From assembly GCA_964367685.1 (NCBI GenBank), contig CAYIYM010000037.1, forward strand, positions 1 to 18,490: a DNA stretch of 18,490 bases, written 5' to 3'. Both the position numbers and the translations under genes were made by a program. The stretch is from CAUPWF01 sp964367685. GTDB lineage: Bacteria; Bacillota; Clostridia; Lachnospirales; Lachnospiraceae. Positions 7,334-14,155 of this stretch are shown one piece after another. Under the pieces are notes generated by a model, which worked only from the letters and a program-made list of their open reading frames with translations, was not told the origin of the DNA and searched no databases. The stretch's first letter is position 1; the number at the start of each line of letters is the position of its first letter.

Positions 7334-7922
7334 TACAACCGCAAGAAAACATGTTCAATCTGCATTTGATGGCATAGCACGTTTTTGCAAACTCACGAAA
7401 CTACACCCTAATTCGGTAACAGTTTTTGCTTTTTTACTAGGTATTGCTTCATGCATATTTTTAGGGCTTGGACATACATGGATAGCAGTAATTCTACTAT
7501 GGTTTTCAGGGATTTTTGATGTATTGGATGGCACAGTCGCAAGACTCACAGGCAAAAGCTCAAATGTGGGAGCGTATTTAGATATGATATTCGACAGACT
7601 TGTTGAGTGTTTTATTATACTAGCATTTTACTTTTTAAAGCCAGAGTTTACACTAAGTTATTTTATATTTCTCATCGGAGTGATATTTAATTTTTCTACC
7701 TTTATGCTTGCAGGTAATTTATTTAAAAATACAGGTATCAAAAGCATGCACTACGATATAGGATTAGTTGAGCGCACTGAGTGCTTTATTGCTTTTAGCC
7801 TTATGATGATTTTCCCATCATTTATTCCGTATTTTATTAATATCTTTAATATTTTGATGATTTTGACAGGCATTCTACGGATGTATAGAATCATTAAATA
7901 CCAAGCAATAAACAAAAACTGA
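7326..7922 (+). CDS. CDP-alcohol phosphatidyltransferase family membrane enzyme
   Basis: A 198-residue integral membrane enzyme with about six hydrophobic segments. It carries the complete family signature D-x2-D-G-x2-A-R-x8-G-x3-D-x3-D: D65, D68, G69, A72, R73, G82, D86 and D90. These residues bind the metal and the CDP head group, so it should transfer a phosphatidyl or similar group from a CDP-linked donor to an alcohol, making a phospholipid or related lipid. Which alcohol it uses cannot be read from the sequence. The frame is open from a GTG at 7317, but the ATG at 7326 is preferred because GAGGTGAT (7314-7321) is an excellent ribosome binding site for it and overlaps that GTG. The start overlaps the oxidoreductase stop by 8 bases, indicating translational coupling. 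Confidence 0.9.
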   Translation: MIDTTARKHVQSAFDGIARFCKLTKLHPNSVTVFAFLLGIASCIFLGLGHTWIAVILLWFSGIFDVLDGTVARLTGKSSNVGAYLDMIFDRLVECFIILAFYFLKPEFTLSYFIFLIGVIFNFSTFMLAGNLFKNTGIKSMHYDIGLVERTECFIAFSLMMIFPSFIPYFINIFNILMILTGILRMYRIIKYQAINKN

Positions 7923-7968
7923 TCCCCCTTATTCTTGACCAAACTCACACAAAAGGAAGTGATTTTAT

Positions 7969-8610
7969 ATGAAACGTAAGTCCATTATAAAGTTATTCAT
8001 TTTATTAGGAATAGTTTTCGTTTTGTTTTACTTCAGGAATTATATAAATATTGATGCAATGAAAAACCTGTTAAATAACATACGTGCCAATCCATTTGCA
8101 CCATTGATTTTTGTAATTGTATATGCACTTGCTGTAACATTGATAGTGCCAGCATCTGCGCTTACATTACTGTCAGTGCCAATGTTTGGTTTTTGGCAAG
8201 GTTTGCTTTTGACGGTTCTTGGCTCCAATTTAGGATGCCATTTATCATACATTATAGGGCACAGTTTAGGGGAAGAGACCGTCAGAAAATTCATAAAATC
8301 GGGTTCATTTATAGAGAAAGCTCAACAAAAAGCTCAGCAAAATGGCTTTATTTTCATGATGTATGTAAGACTCATCCCTCTCTTTCCATTTGCAGCTGTA
8401 AACTATTTATCAGCAATTATAGGAATTCGATATAGGGATTATACCATAGCTACGTTTTTAGGTATGTTACCCGGAAGTATCGTTTATGTATATTTAGCCC
8501 ACACGGCAACCAATATTAAGGATAATCCACTGGGCATCATCGTTTCCATAGCAATTCTAATTTTATTCACTCTTATAGTTGCACTTCTTAAAAAAAGAGT
8601 CAATAAATAA
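7969..8610 (+). CDS. TVP38/TMEM64 family membrane protein (DedA superfamily)
   Basis: A 213-residue polytopic membrane protein with hydrophobic segments near residues 8-22, 42-65, 68-88, 130-155, 160-180 and 185-207. Family hallmarks are the GSNLGCHLSYIIGHSLGEE stretch (about 84-102) and the re-entrant-loop region RLIPLFPFAAVNYLSAIIG (about 128-146), followed by a FLGMLPGSIVYVYLA helix. Bacterial DedA-superfamily members and their eukaryotic relatives TMEM41B and VMP1 are associated with moving lipids across membranes. A lipid-scrambling or flipping role here is inference. AAGGAAGTGA precedes the start. It is the last gene of the cassette and is followed by a strong terminator. TVP38-type proteins are also known fused to FAD disulfide oxidoreductases in some bacteria (recalled, not searched), which supports a functional link to the gene at 5909. 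Confidence 0.88.
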   Translation: MKRKSIIKLFILLGIVFVLFYFRNYINIDAMKNLLNNIRANPFAPLIFVIVYALAVTLIVPASALTLLSVPMFGFWQGLLLTVLGSNLGCHLSYIIGHSLGEETVRKFIKSGSFIEKAQQKAQQNGFIFMMYVRLIPLFPFAAVNYLSAIIGIRYRDYTIATFLGMLPGSIVYVYLAHTATNIKDNPLGIIVSIAILILFTLIVALLKKRVNK

Positions 8611-8621
8611 GGTAAATCATC

Positions 8622-8672
8622 AAAATAGGTGTGTACCACAAGCTCAACACTTGTAATACACACCTATTTTTT
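8622..8672 (+). terminator. Strong terminator between convergent genes
   Basis: A perfect 14-bp stem (8622-8635 with 8657-8670) with an inner ACAAG/CTTGT stem (8638-8642, 8650-8654) ends in a T run on the plus strand. It lies 11 bases after the TVP38-family stop and abuts the stop of the transketolase C-terminal gene on the other strand. There it could also act, since the minus-strand RNA ends the stem with UUUU. Confidence 0.9.
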
Positions 8673-9609
8673 ATATAAATGCTTTTACCTTATTGTAAAT
8701 CCCTTCAGCATCTAAGCCATACTTGGCAATCAATTCTAAAGCTGGTCCTGATTCGCCAAAAACATCATTTACACCAATCTTTAGCACCTTTGTCGGAGCA
8801 TGTTCTGATAACACATCACACACTGCACTTCCAAGTCCACCAATCACTGAATGTTCTTCAATAGTCACAACTTTTCCAGTTTCTTTTGCTGCCGCAATGA
8901 TAAGCTCATCATCCAATGGTTTGATTGTGTGGATATTAATAACCTTTGCACTTACACCCTCTTGTGCCAATCGCTCAGCCACAATTAATGTTTCTGCTAC
9001 TGGTAATCCTGTTGCAATCAATGTAATATCTGTTCCCTCTCTAAGAACTACACCTTTTCCTAGTTCAAATTTATAATCTGGAACATCATTAATCACTGGA
9101 ACTGGAAGTCTACCAAAACGTAAATATACAGGTCCCACATGCTCAAACGCTGCTTGAACCGCTGCTTTTGCTTCCACATCATCAGACGGATTAATTACAA
9201 CCATGCCTGGAATTGTTCTCATCAAGGCAATATCTTCATTACACTGATGAGTTGCACCATCTTCACCTACAGAAATACCTGCATGTGTCGCACCGATTTT
9301 TACATTTAACTTTGGATATCCCACAGAGTTTCTCACTTGTTCAAAGGCGCGTCCTGCTGCAAACATTGCAAATGAACTTGCAAATGGAACTTTACCTGTT
9401 GCCGCAAGTCCTGCTGCCACACCAATCATATTACATTCTGCAATCCCACAGTTGATATGTCTTTCTGGAAACACTTTTTTAAATACACCAGTCTTCGTTG
9501 CCGCTGCTAAGTCTGAATCTAAAACCACAAGATTATCATGAATTTCTCCTAATGCTGCTAAAGCATTACCATAACTATCTCTAGTTGCTATTTTCTTTAC
9601 TTCTGACAT
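8671..9609 (-). CDS. Transketolase, C-terminal subunit
   Basis: A 312-residue protein carrying the pyrimidine-binding and C-terminal domains of transketolase, the thiamine-diphosphate enzyme of the non-oxidative pentose phosphate pathway. GIAECNM at residues 55-61 contains the glutamate (E58) that activates the cofactor. The GATHAGISVGEDGATHQ stretch with H109 and H121 belongs to the substrate and cofactor pocket. R87 and R93 lie around the FEQVRNSV helix. The C-terminal domain starts near residue 190. It works only together with the N-terminal subunit encoded just upstream, whose last 13 bases it overlaps. AGGTGA lies about eight bases before its ATG. Split transketolases of this kind are common in clostridia and archaea and have no oddity here. 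Confidence 0.93.
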   Translation of the reverse strand: MSEVKKIATRDSYGNALAALGEIHDNLVVLDSDLAAATKTGVFKKVFPERHINCGIAECNMIGVAAGLAATGKVPFASSFAMFAAGRAFEQVRNSVGYPKLNVKIGATHAGISVGEDGATHQCNEDIALMRTIPGMVVINPSDDVEAKAAVQAAFEHVGPVYLRFGRLPVPVINDVPDYKFELGKGVVLREGTDITLIATGLPVAETLIVAERLAQEGVSAKVINIHTIKPLDDELIIAAAKETGKVVTIEEHSVIGGLGSAVCDVLSEHAPTKVLKIGVNDVFGESGPALELIAKYGLDAEGIYNKVKAFI

Positions 9610-10433
9610 AATGCTTCACCTACCTTTTCTAAATCCGACATTGCCACTTCATACTGCTCAGCATTTGGAGCCGCGCCATGCCATGATGCTTGGTTCTCCA
9701 TGAATGAAACACCTTTGCCCTTAAATGTTTTTGCAATAATTGCAGTTGGCATTCCTTTTGTTGCTCTCGCTTCTTCGAATGCAGCTGCGATTTCATCCAT
9801 ATTATGTCCATCTATATTAATTACATGGAAATGAAAGGCTTCGAATTTCTTATCGATTGGATAAGGTGAATTCACTTCTGTGATCGCCCCATCAATTTGT
9901 AAATTATTATTATCTACAATAACTACAAGATTGTCTAATTTTCTGTGTCCTGCAAGCATCGCTGCTTCCCACACTTGACCTTCTTGAATTTCGCCATCAC
10001 CCACTAATGTATAAACTCTATAGTCATCATTTGAAAGTGTTGCAGAAATAGCCATACCTACAGCCACTGAAATTCCTTGTCCTAATGAACCTGAGGACAT
10101 ATCAACCCCCGGAATATGCTTCATATCTGGATGCCCTTGTAAATACGAACCAACTTTACGTAGTGTTGTAAGGTCTTCTACTGGGAAGAAACCTCTGTGC
10201 GCTAACGTAGAATAATATCCTGGCGCAGTGTGACCCTTCGATAATACAAATCGATCTCTGTCTTCCTTTTTAGGATGTGCTGGATCGATATTTAATTCCT
10301 CAAAAAATAAATATGTGTAAATATCTGCTGCAGATAATGATCCGCCTGGGTGTCCTGATTTCGCATTGAATACCGCTGTAATAATTCCCTTGCGAACGTC
10401 ATTAGCCTTTTTCATTAATTCTAATTTGTTCAT
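9597..10433 (-). CDS. Transketolase, N-terminal subunit
   Basis: A 278-residue protein with the diphosphate-binding domain of transketolase. SGHPGGSLS (26-34), KGHTAPGYY (66-74) and LQGHPDM (98-104) supply the conserved histidines H28, H68 and H101. GDGEIQEGQVWEAA (145-158) and the NNN at 175-177 form the thiamine-diphosphate/Mg motif. The subunit pairs with the product of the overlapping gene downstream to give a complete enzyme moving two-carbon units between sugar phosphates. AAGGAG lies about five bases before the ATG. The gene is separated from recR by 168 bases holding a probable promoter and an 11-bp inverted repeat. Confidence 0.93.
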   Translation of the reverse strand: MNKLELMKKANDVRKGIITAVFNAKSGHPGGSLSAADIYTYLFFEELNIDPAHPKKEDRDRFVLSKGHTAPGYYSTLAHRGFFPVEDLTTLRKVGSYLQGHPDMKHIPGVDMSSGSLGQGISVAVGMAISATLSNDDYRVYTLVGDGEIQEGQVWEAAMLAGHRKLDNLVVIVDNNNLQIDGAITEVNSPYPIDKKFEAFHFHVINIDGHNMDEIAAAFEEARATKGMPTAIIAKTFKGKGVSFMENQASWHGAAPNAEQYEVAMSDLEKVGEALCQK

Positions 10434-10511
10434 GCTATCTCCTTTTTACTTTGCTAAAATTTGACTGTTTTTTATGCTTCATTCTTTTGCACTTCTAGTT
10501 TGTCAATTTAT

Positions 10512-10541
10512 AATTGCTGAGACATAAATATCTCAGCAATT
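10512..10541. promoter_or_regulatory. Inverted repeat near the transketolase transcription start
   Basis: AATTGCTGAGA (10512-10522) and its exact complement (10531-10541) flank an 8-base spacer. No U tract follows on either strand, so it is not a standard intrinsic terminator. It sits immediately downstream of the -10 of the predicted transketolase promoter, overlapping the expected start point, a common place for a repressor site. A hairpin at the 5' end of the mRNA or a terminator for recR are alternatives. Confidence 0.5.
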
Positions 10542-10542
10542 T

Positions 10543-10572
10543 AGTCTACACCATGACAAAGGTTATCGTCAA
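10543..10572 (-). promoter_or_regulatory. Probable promoter of the transketolase genes
   Basis: On the minus strand TTGACG (10567-10572) lies 18 bp before TAGACT (10543-10548). The -10 box is imperfect. A perfect TTGACA at 10501-10506 on the same strand has no matching -10 at 16-18 bp, so this pair is the better choice. Confidence 0.45.
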
Positions 10573-10601
10573 CCCTTACAAGATATAGTTTTCCTTAATT
10601 T

Positions 10602-11198
10602 TTAAAGTTGAACCCTTCCATCTAATGCGCGAAGTAGCGTCACTTCGTCCACATACTCCAAATCTCCTCCTACAGGAACACCACTTGCAATTCTACTAAC
10701 TTTAATCCCCGTTGGTTTGATTAACTTGCTAATATACATAGCAGTTGTTTCACCTTCCAAGCTTGAATTGGTTGCAATGATCACCTCATCAACATCTCCC
10801 TGCAGACGTTCCACTAATTCCCGCAATCGAATATCTCCCGGTCCTATTCCTAACATTGGTGAAATAGCACCATGTAATACATGGTACACCCCTTCGTATT
10901 TTCCTATTTTTTCATACGCCGCCAAATCTCTTGTATGCTCTACCACCATAATTACTTTTTGGTTTCGGTTACTATCTTTGCAAATCGGGCATAGCTCATC
11001 ATCTGTCAATGTATGACATTGCTTACAATACCTTACATTTTCTTTCGCTTCTGTCATCGCATTCGCTAAACGATCCACATTTTCTTTTGGCATATTGATA
11101 ATATGAAACGCTAGACGCCCTGCCGATTTTACACCAATCCCAGGGAGCCCCGATAGTTCTTCAATCAATTTTGTAATCTGACTACTATAATAATCCAT
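10602..11198 (-). CDS. recR: Recombination mediator protein RecR
   Basis: A 198-residue protein, the normal RecR length. It acts with RecF/RecO to load RecA at gaps and in recombinational repair. A helix-hairpin-helix lies at about residues 11-40 (LSGLPGIGVKSAGRLAFHI), a four-cysteine zinc finger at C58, C61, C70 and C73, and a Toprim domain at 81-175 (VVEHTRDLAAYE, NSSLEGETTA). The C-terminal EYVDEVTLLRALDGR is conserved. The frame is open to an ATG at 11252, but the extra 18 residues do not belong to the family. The ATG at 11198 has TGGAG about seven bases upstream and gives the standard MDYYS start. It follows ybaB by 64 bases in the well-known dnaX-ybaB-recR cluster. Confidence 0.96.
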   Translation of the reverse strand: MDYYSSQITKLIEELSGLPGIGVKSAGRLAFHIINMPKENVDRLANAMTEAKENVRYCKQCHTLTDDELCPICKDSNRNQKVIMVVEHTRDLAAYEKIGKYEGVYHVLHGAISPMLGIGPGDIRLRELVERLQGDVDEVIIATNSSLEGETTAMYISKLIKPTGIKVSRIASGVPVGGDLEYVDEVTLLRALDGRVQL

Positions 11199-11262
11199 GC
11201 ACTTGCTCCATCTTTCTCTTCTATAATTATGTCGTAGCCATTCATGTGCCACTAATAGGAAA

Positions 11263-11607
11263 CTAGAACGGCAAGTTCATTCCGCCTGTCAACTTACCCA
11301 TAGCCGATGACGATGCTTCCTCCACTTGACGTAAGGCCTCATTTGTAGCAGCCATCACAAGATCTTCTAATGTCTCAATATCATCTGGATCTACAACCTC
11401 TTCCGAAAGCTTAATCTTTGTGATTTCCTTCTTTCCTGAAACTGTAACTTCAACTACACCACCACCTGCTGTCGCTGTAAATTCTTTTGTTTCCATTTCT
11501 TTTGCTTGCTCTTCCATCTGACGCTGCATTTTCTGTGCTTGCTTCATTAAATTTGCCATGTTTCCTGGCATACCACCGCCACCTGGGAATCCTCCACGTT
11601 TTGCCAT
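11263..11607 (-). CDS. ybaB: YbaB/EbfC family nucleoid-associated protein
   Basis: A 114-residue DNA-binding protein that forms dimers shaped like tweezers. The glycine- and methionine-rich N-terminus (GGFPGGGGMPGNMANLMKQA) is followed by a long helix, KMQRQMEEQAKEMETKEF. A beta sheet (TATAGGGVVEVTVSGKKEITKIKL) and a C-terminal helix with DPDDIETLEDLV follow, which is the standard family layout and length. AGGAGG-type ribosome binding sequence lies just upstream. It sits between dnaX and recR with 52- and 64-base gaps, and all three are probably one transcript. Confidence 0.95.
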   Translation of the reverse strand: MAKRGGFPGGGGMPGNMANLMKQAQKMQRQMEEQAKEMETKEFTATAGGGVVEVTVSGKKEITKIKLSEEVVDPDDIETLEDLVMAATNEALRQVEEASSSAMGKLTGGMNLPF

Positions 11608-11659
11608 TATTATTTCCTCCTATTTTTACATCTTTCTATTTTAATTATTATAATTAACA

Positions 11660-13237
11660 TTATTCATCATCTTCAATGGTCAATTCCATATGAATGAGTT
11701 GTTCCATATCCGGGAATACATCATCAAAGTTCTGGTTGTCATCCAACTTCTGCACCTGTACTTCTACACGCTTCCCAATTCGTTCCACAATCAATCGTTC
11801 GATCTCGGCACGACTTTCTTCTTTATTTACATATTCCGCATCCATTTCTTCTTCTAGTACAATTAACAACTTATTATTTGCACCTAAAGTAATTCTTGCT
11901 TTCCGCAAAAAAGACTTTAGCAAAGAATCTGCTCCATTAACTATCCCTCTGAAATTTTGCGCTACTTCTTTGATTTCGTCTGGAATTGCTTGTGGGATTT
12001 CCATTTTTTTCACTTGAGGCTTCGGTATCATCTCTCCTTGCCGAGTTCCTTGTTCTTGAAATTGTGCTTGCATCCCCATTCCATTTTTCAACTTATCTTC
12101 CACCCTGCGGACACGCTCTAGGACAGATTCCTTATCCACTTCCATTTCTGGAGTACACAATTTAATTAATGCCACTTCTAACATAATTCGTTTTTGCGTT
12201 GCATAGCGCATTTGATTTGACAACTCAGAAAAAATTCGTATGAATCGTAATAATGTAATCGCCTCAATCATTTCCGCCTCTTCTTTTAACTGCGCAAGAT
12301 TTTCAGTTGAAACATCTAATACGTCCTCCATATTATCAGAACTCTTTACGAGTAACAGATTCCGCTGATACCATGTAAAGTCATTCACTAATTGTGCCAA
12401 TTCACGACCTTGCATAATTAACTCTTCTACTATATTAAGCACCTGCACTATATCCTGCTTCATCACCGCACGCAATAATTGACTGAATTGTTCCGTATCA
12501 ACTGCCCCTAAAACTTCTAGCACATTATCATATATTAGTTTCTGCCCAATGTAAAACGCAATACATTGATCCAACAAACTCAATGCATCTCGCATAGATC
12601 CATCTGCAACTTTAGCAATATATCGAATTGCTTTTTCTTCTACCTCTATTCCCTCTTGATCCATCAAGCTTTGCAGGCGCATCGCTATGGTGTCAATGGT
12701 AATTCGTTTGAAGTCATAGTGCTGACATCTAGATAAAATCGTAATTGGTATCTTATGTACTTCTGTAGTGGCCAAAATGAAGATAACATATTCTGGTGGC
12801 TCTTCTAATGTTTTCAACAGCGCATTGAATGCACCAATAGATAGCATATGAACCTCATCAATAATATATACCTTATATTTCCCTTGTGTTGGTCTATATT
12901 CTACTTCATCTCGAATCTCACGAATATTATCTACTCCATTATTGGAAGCTGCATCTATTTCTATCACATTCATGCTGACTCCAGCTGCAATCTCCGTACA
13001 CATAGCACATTGACCACATGGACTACCGCCTTCTGGCGTCTCACAATTTACCGCTTTTGCAAATATTTTCGCAACCGTAGTCTTACCTGTTCCTCTCGTT
13101 CCACAAAAGAGATAGGCATGACCAACACGATTGGCCATTATTTGATTTTTCAATGTTCTCGTTATGTGATCTTGCCCTTTTACGTCTTCAAATTCACTTG
13201 GGCGAAATTTTCTATACAGAGCTGTATATGACATCAT
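11660..13237 (-). CDS. dnaX: DNA polymerase III subunit gamma/tau
   Basis: The clamp-loader ATPase that loads the sliding clamp and organises the replisome, about 525 residues. Numbering from the second methionine of the MMSYTALYRKFRP start: Walker A GTRGTGKT at 45-52, zinc-binding cysteines C64, C73, C76 and C79, Walker B/DExx IIDEVHML near 124-131 and sensor I ATTE near 155. Domain III (collar) runs to about 370 and a poorly conserved linker and tau-type C-terminus follow. The frame stays open to 13273, but the -10 box of the promoter lies at 13257-13262, so that start cannot be on the mRNA. AAGGA just upstream of the double ATG at 13237/13234 fits. First gene of dnaX-ybaB-recR. A run of seven A near codon 408 is discussed under findings. 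Confidence 0.96.
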   Translation of the reverse strand: MMSYTALYRKFRPSEFEDVKGQDHITRTLKNQIMANRVGHAYLFCGTRGTGKTTVAKIFAKAVNCETPEGGSPCGQCAMCTEIAAGVSMNVIEIDAASNNGVDNIREIRDEVEYRPTQGKYKVYIIDEVHMLSIGAFNALLKTLEEPPEYVIFILATTEVHKIPITILSRCQHYDFKRITIDTIAMRLQSLMDQEGIEVEEKAIRYIAKVADGSMRDALSLLDQCIAFYIGQKLIYDNVLEVLGAVDTEQFSQLLRAVMKQDIVQVLNIVEELIMQGRELAQLVNDFTWYQRNLLLVKSSDNMEDVLDVSTENLAQLKEEAEMIEAITLLRFIRIFSELSNQMRYATQKRIMLEVALIKLCTPEMEVDKESVLERVRRVEDKLKNGMGMQAQFQEQGTRQGEMIPKPQVKKMEIPQAIPDEIKEVAQNFRGIVNGADSLLKSFLRKARITLGANNKLLIVLEEEMDAEYVNKEESRAEIERLIVERIGKRVEVQVQKLDDNQNFDDVFPDMEQLIHMELTIEDDE

Positions 13238-13256
13238 CTCACTTCCTTCCATCGCC

Positions 13257-13285
13257 ATTATAGCACACAACAACTTAAGTGAAAA
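13257..13285 (-). promoter_or_regulatory. Promoter of dnaX-ybaB-recR
   Basis: On the minus strand a perfect -10 TATAAT (13257-13262) is 17 bp from a -35-like TTTTCA (13280-13285). The predicted leader is only about 13 bases. The promoter lies directly after the tRNA terminator at 13301-13325. Confidence 0.65.
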
Positions 13286-13300
13286 GTATTGCTAGGACAT

Positions 13301-13325
13301 AAAAAAAAACCACATTTCTGTGATT
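13301..13325 (-). terminator. Terminator of the tRNA-Phe/tRNA-Gly transcript
   Basis: In the minus-strand RNA, AAUCACA pairs with UGUGGUU (13319-13325 and 13308-13314, one U-G pair) around a GAAA loop and is followed by seven to nine U. The U-G pair would be a C-A mismatch in plus-strand RNA, so the structure is built for leftward transcription. Confidence 0.85.
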
Positions 13326-13345
13326 TTCGTTTCCCGCTAATTAAA

Positions 13346-13416
13346 AGCGGGTGATGGGAATCGAACCCACGTATCTAGCTTGGAAGGCTAGTGTTCTACC
13401 ATTGAACTACACCCGC
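13346..13416 (-). tRNA. tRNA-Gly (anticodon TCC)
   Basis: A 71-nt cloverleaf read on the minus strand: acceptor GCGGGTG pairs with CACCCGC, the T arm carries GGTTCGATTCC, and the anticodon stem CTAGC/GCTAG closes the loop CTTCCAA, giving anticodon TCC. The discriminator is T and no CCA is encoded. It lies three bases after tRNA-Phe. Just past its 3' end the bases AGCGGG (plus-strand complement at 13333-13338) can pair with the tRNA's own 3' acceptor strand. Confidence 0.97.
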
Positions 13417-13419
13417 ATA

Positions 13420-13492
13420 TGCCTCGAGCCGGAATCGAACCAGCGACACGTGGATTTTCAGTCCACTGCTCTACCAACTGAGCTATCGAGGC
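13420..13492 (-). tRNA. tRNA-Phe (anticodon GAA)
   Basis: A 73-nt cloverleaf on the minus strand: acceptor GCCTCGA/TCGAGGC, D arm with AGCTCAGTTGGTAGAGC, anticodon stem GTGGA/TCCAC closing CTGAAAA (anticodon GAA) and T arm GGTTCGATTCC. The discriminator is A and no CCA is encoded. First tRNA of a two-gene transcript starting from the promoter at 13522-13550. Confidence 0.97.
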
Positions 13493-13521
13493 AAACCGTT
13501 GTCTTTTCAAACAACTATGTT

Positions 13522-13550
13522 AGTATAACCCAGAATTATTTCTTTGTCAA
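13522..13550 (-). promoter_or_regulatory. Promoter of the tRNA pair
   Basis: Perfect -35 TTGACA (13545-13550), 17-bp spacer and -10 TATACT (13522-13527) on the minus strand, with the start expected about 20-25 bases before tRNA-Phe. Its strength fits a stable-RNA gene. Confidence 0.9.
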
Positions 13551-13625
13551 CAGTTTATATTATTTTTTTAAATTTATTTTTTCATTATGCTTTTCATTGT
13601 CATAACCTTCTATTTTCACTCCCTT

Positions 13626-14045
13626 TTACAATTGAAAACTCAAAGGTAAAAGTTCTCCCAAGGTGTATTTCCTAATCGCTCCATTTGGTGTCCCTAAAAC
13701 AATTTCAAATTTCTCCAAGTCGCAAAATTCTACCATCACCTGCCTACAAACTCCACATGGAGAACAATTCTCTAATCTGGATATGTCTTGATCTTCTCTT
13801 CCACCTACAACTGCAATCGCTTTAAACTTACGTTCACCCTCTGATATAGCCTTGGCAAAAGCTGTACGTTCAGCACAAAGAGTTGGTGAGTAGGCCGCAT
13901 TTTCTATGTTGCACCCCGTATACACACGCCCCCCTTCGCTCAGTAATGCTGCTCCCACACGAAACTTTGAATAGGGTGCATATGCTTTTTCCCGTGCTTC
14001 AAGGGCCGCTTCAAGTAACAAACTGTCCCATTTTTTCTCTATCAT
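13626..14045 (-). CDS. cdd: Cytidine deaminase
   Basis: A 139-residue homotetrameric-type zinc enzyme that converts cytidine and deoxycytidine to uridine and deoxyuridine in pyrimidine salvage. The motif TLCAERTA holds zinc ligand C57 and catalytic E59, and SPCGVCRQ holds zinc ligands C97 and C100. SKFRVGAAL (26-34) and TGCNIENAAYSPT (43-55) are the usual substrate-site segments. The frame also has an ATG at 14051, but AGAGG lies only two bases before that one and eight bases before the ATG at 14045, so I prefer the latter. A promoter is predicted at 14066-14095. No clear terminator follows, and read-through toward the tRNA genes is possible. Confidence 0.95.
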   Translation of the reverse strand: MIEKKWDSLLLEAALEAREKAYAPYSKFRVGAALLSEGGRVYTGCNIENAAYSPTLCAERTAFAKAISEGERKFKAIAVVGGREDQDISRLENCSPCGVCRQVMVEFCDLEKFEIVLGTPNGAIRKYTLGELLPLSFQL

Positions 14046-14065
14046 ATCCATGTCCTCTTTCTTTG

Positions 14066-14095
14066 ATTTTATTTTGTTATATTAATTACTTGCAA
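14066..14095 (-). promoter_or_regulatory. Candidate promoter of cdd
   Basis: On the minus strand TTGCAA (14090-14095) lies 18 bp before TAAAAT (14066-14071), with the start codon about 20 bases further. The -35 hexamer is its own reverse complement and also serves the opposite promoter at 14090-14118. Confidence 0.45.
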
Positions 14096-14118
14096 GTCTG
14101 CTTAAAATCCCCCATAAT
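14090..14118 (+). promoter_or_regulatory. Candidate promoter of the 98-residue protein gene
   Basis: TTGCAA (14090-14095), a 17-bp spacer and CATAAT (14113-14118), about 37 bases before the start at 14156. It shares its self-complementary -35 hexamer with the divergent cdd promoter. Confidence 0.5.
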
Positions 14119-14155
14119 GAAAGCATATTATTATTCATTTAGAGGAGTGTACACT

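Noticed and set aside
8723..9076. Open frame of 117 codons on the plus strand opposite transketolase
   Set aside because: Complete overlap with a well-conserved gene and no start signals; also serine/threonine-rich in the way antisense frames are.
10501..10506. Perfect TTGACA on the minus strand as the transketolase -35
   Set aside because: No acceptable -10 lies 16-18 bp downstream; the closest candidate is 24 bp away.
12848..13231. Open frame of 127 codons on the plus strand opposite dnaX
   Set aside because: It lies entirely over the conserved ATPase domain of dnaX, has no ribosome binding site and a low-complexity, cysteine/tyrosine/isoleucine-rich translation typical of a shadow frame.
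13883..14155. N-terminal extension of the 98-residue protein into cdd
   Set aside because: The open frame runs across cdd in antisense, and the only good ribosome binding site and promoter support the start at 14156.
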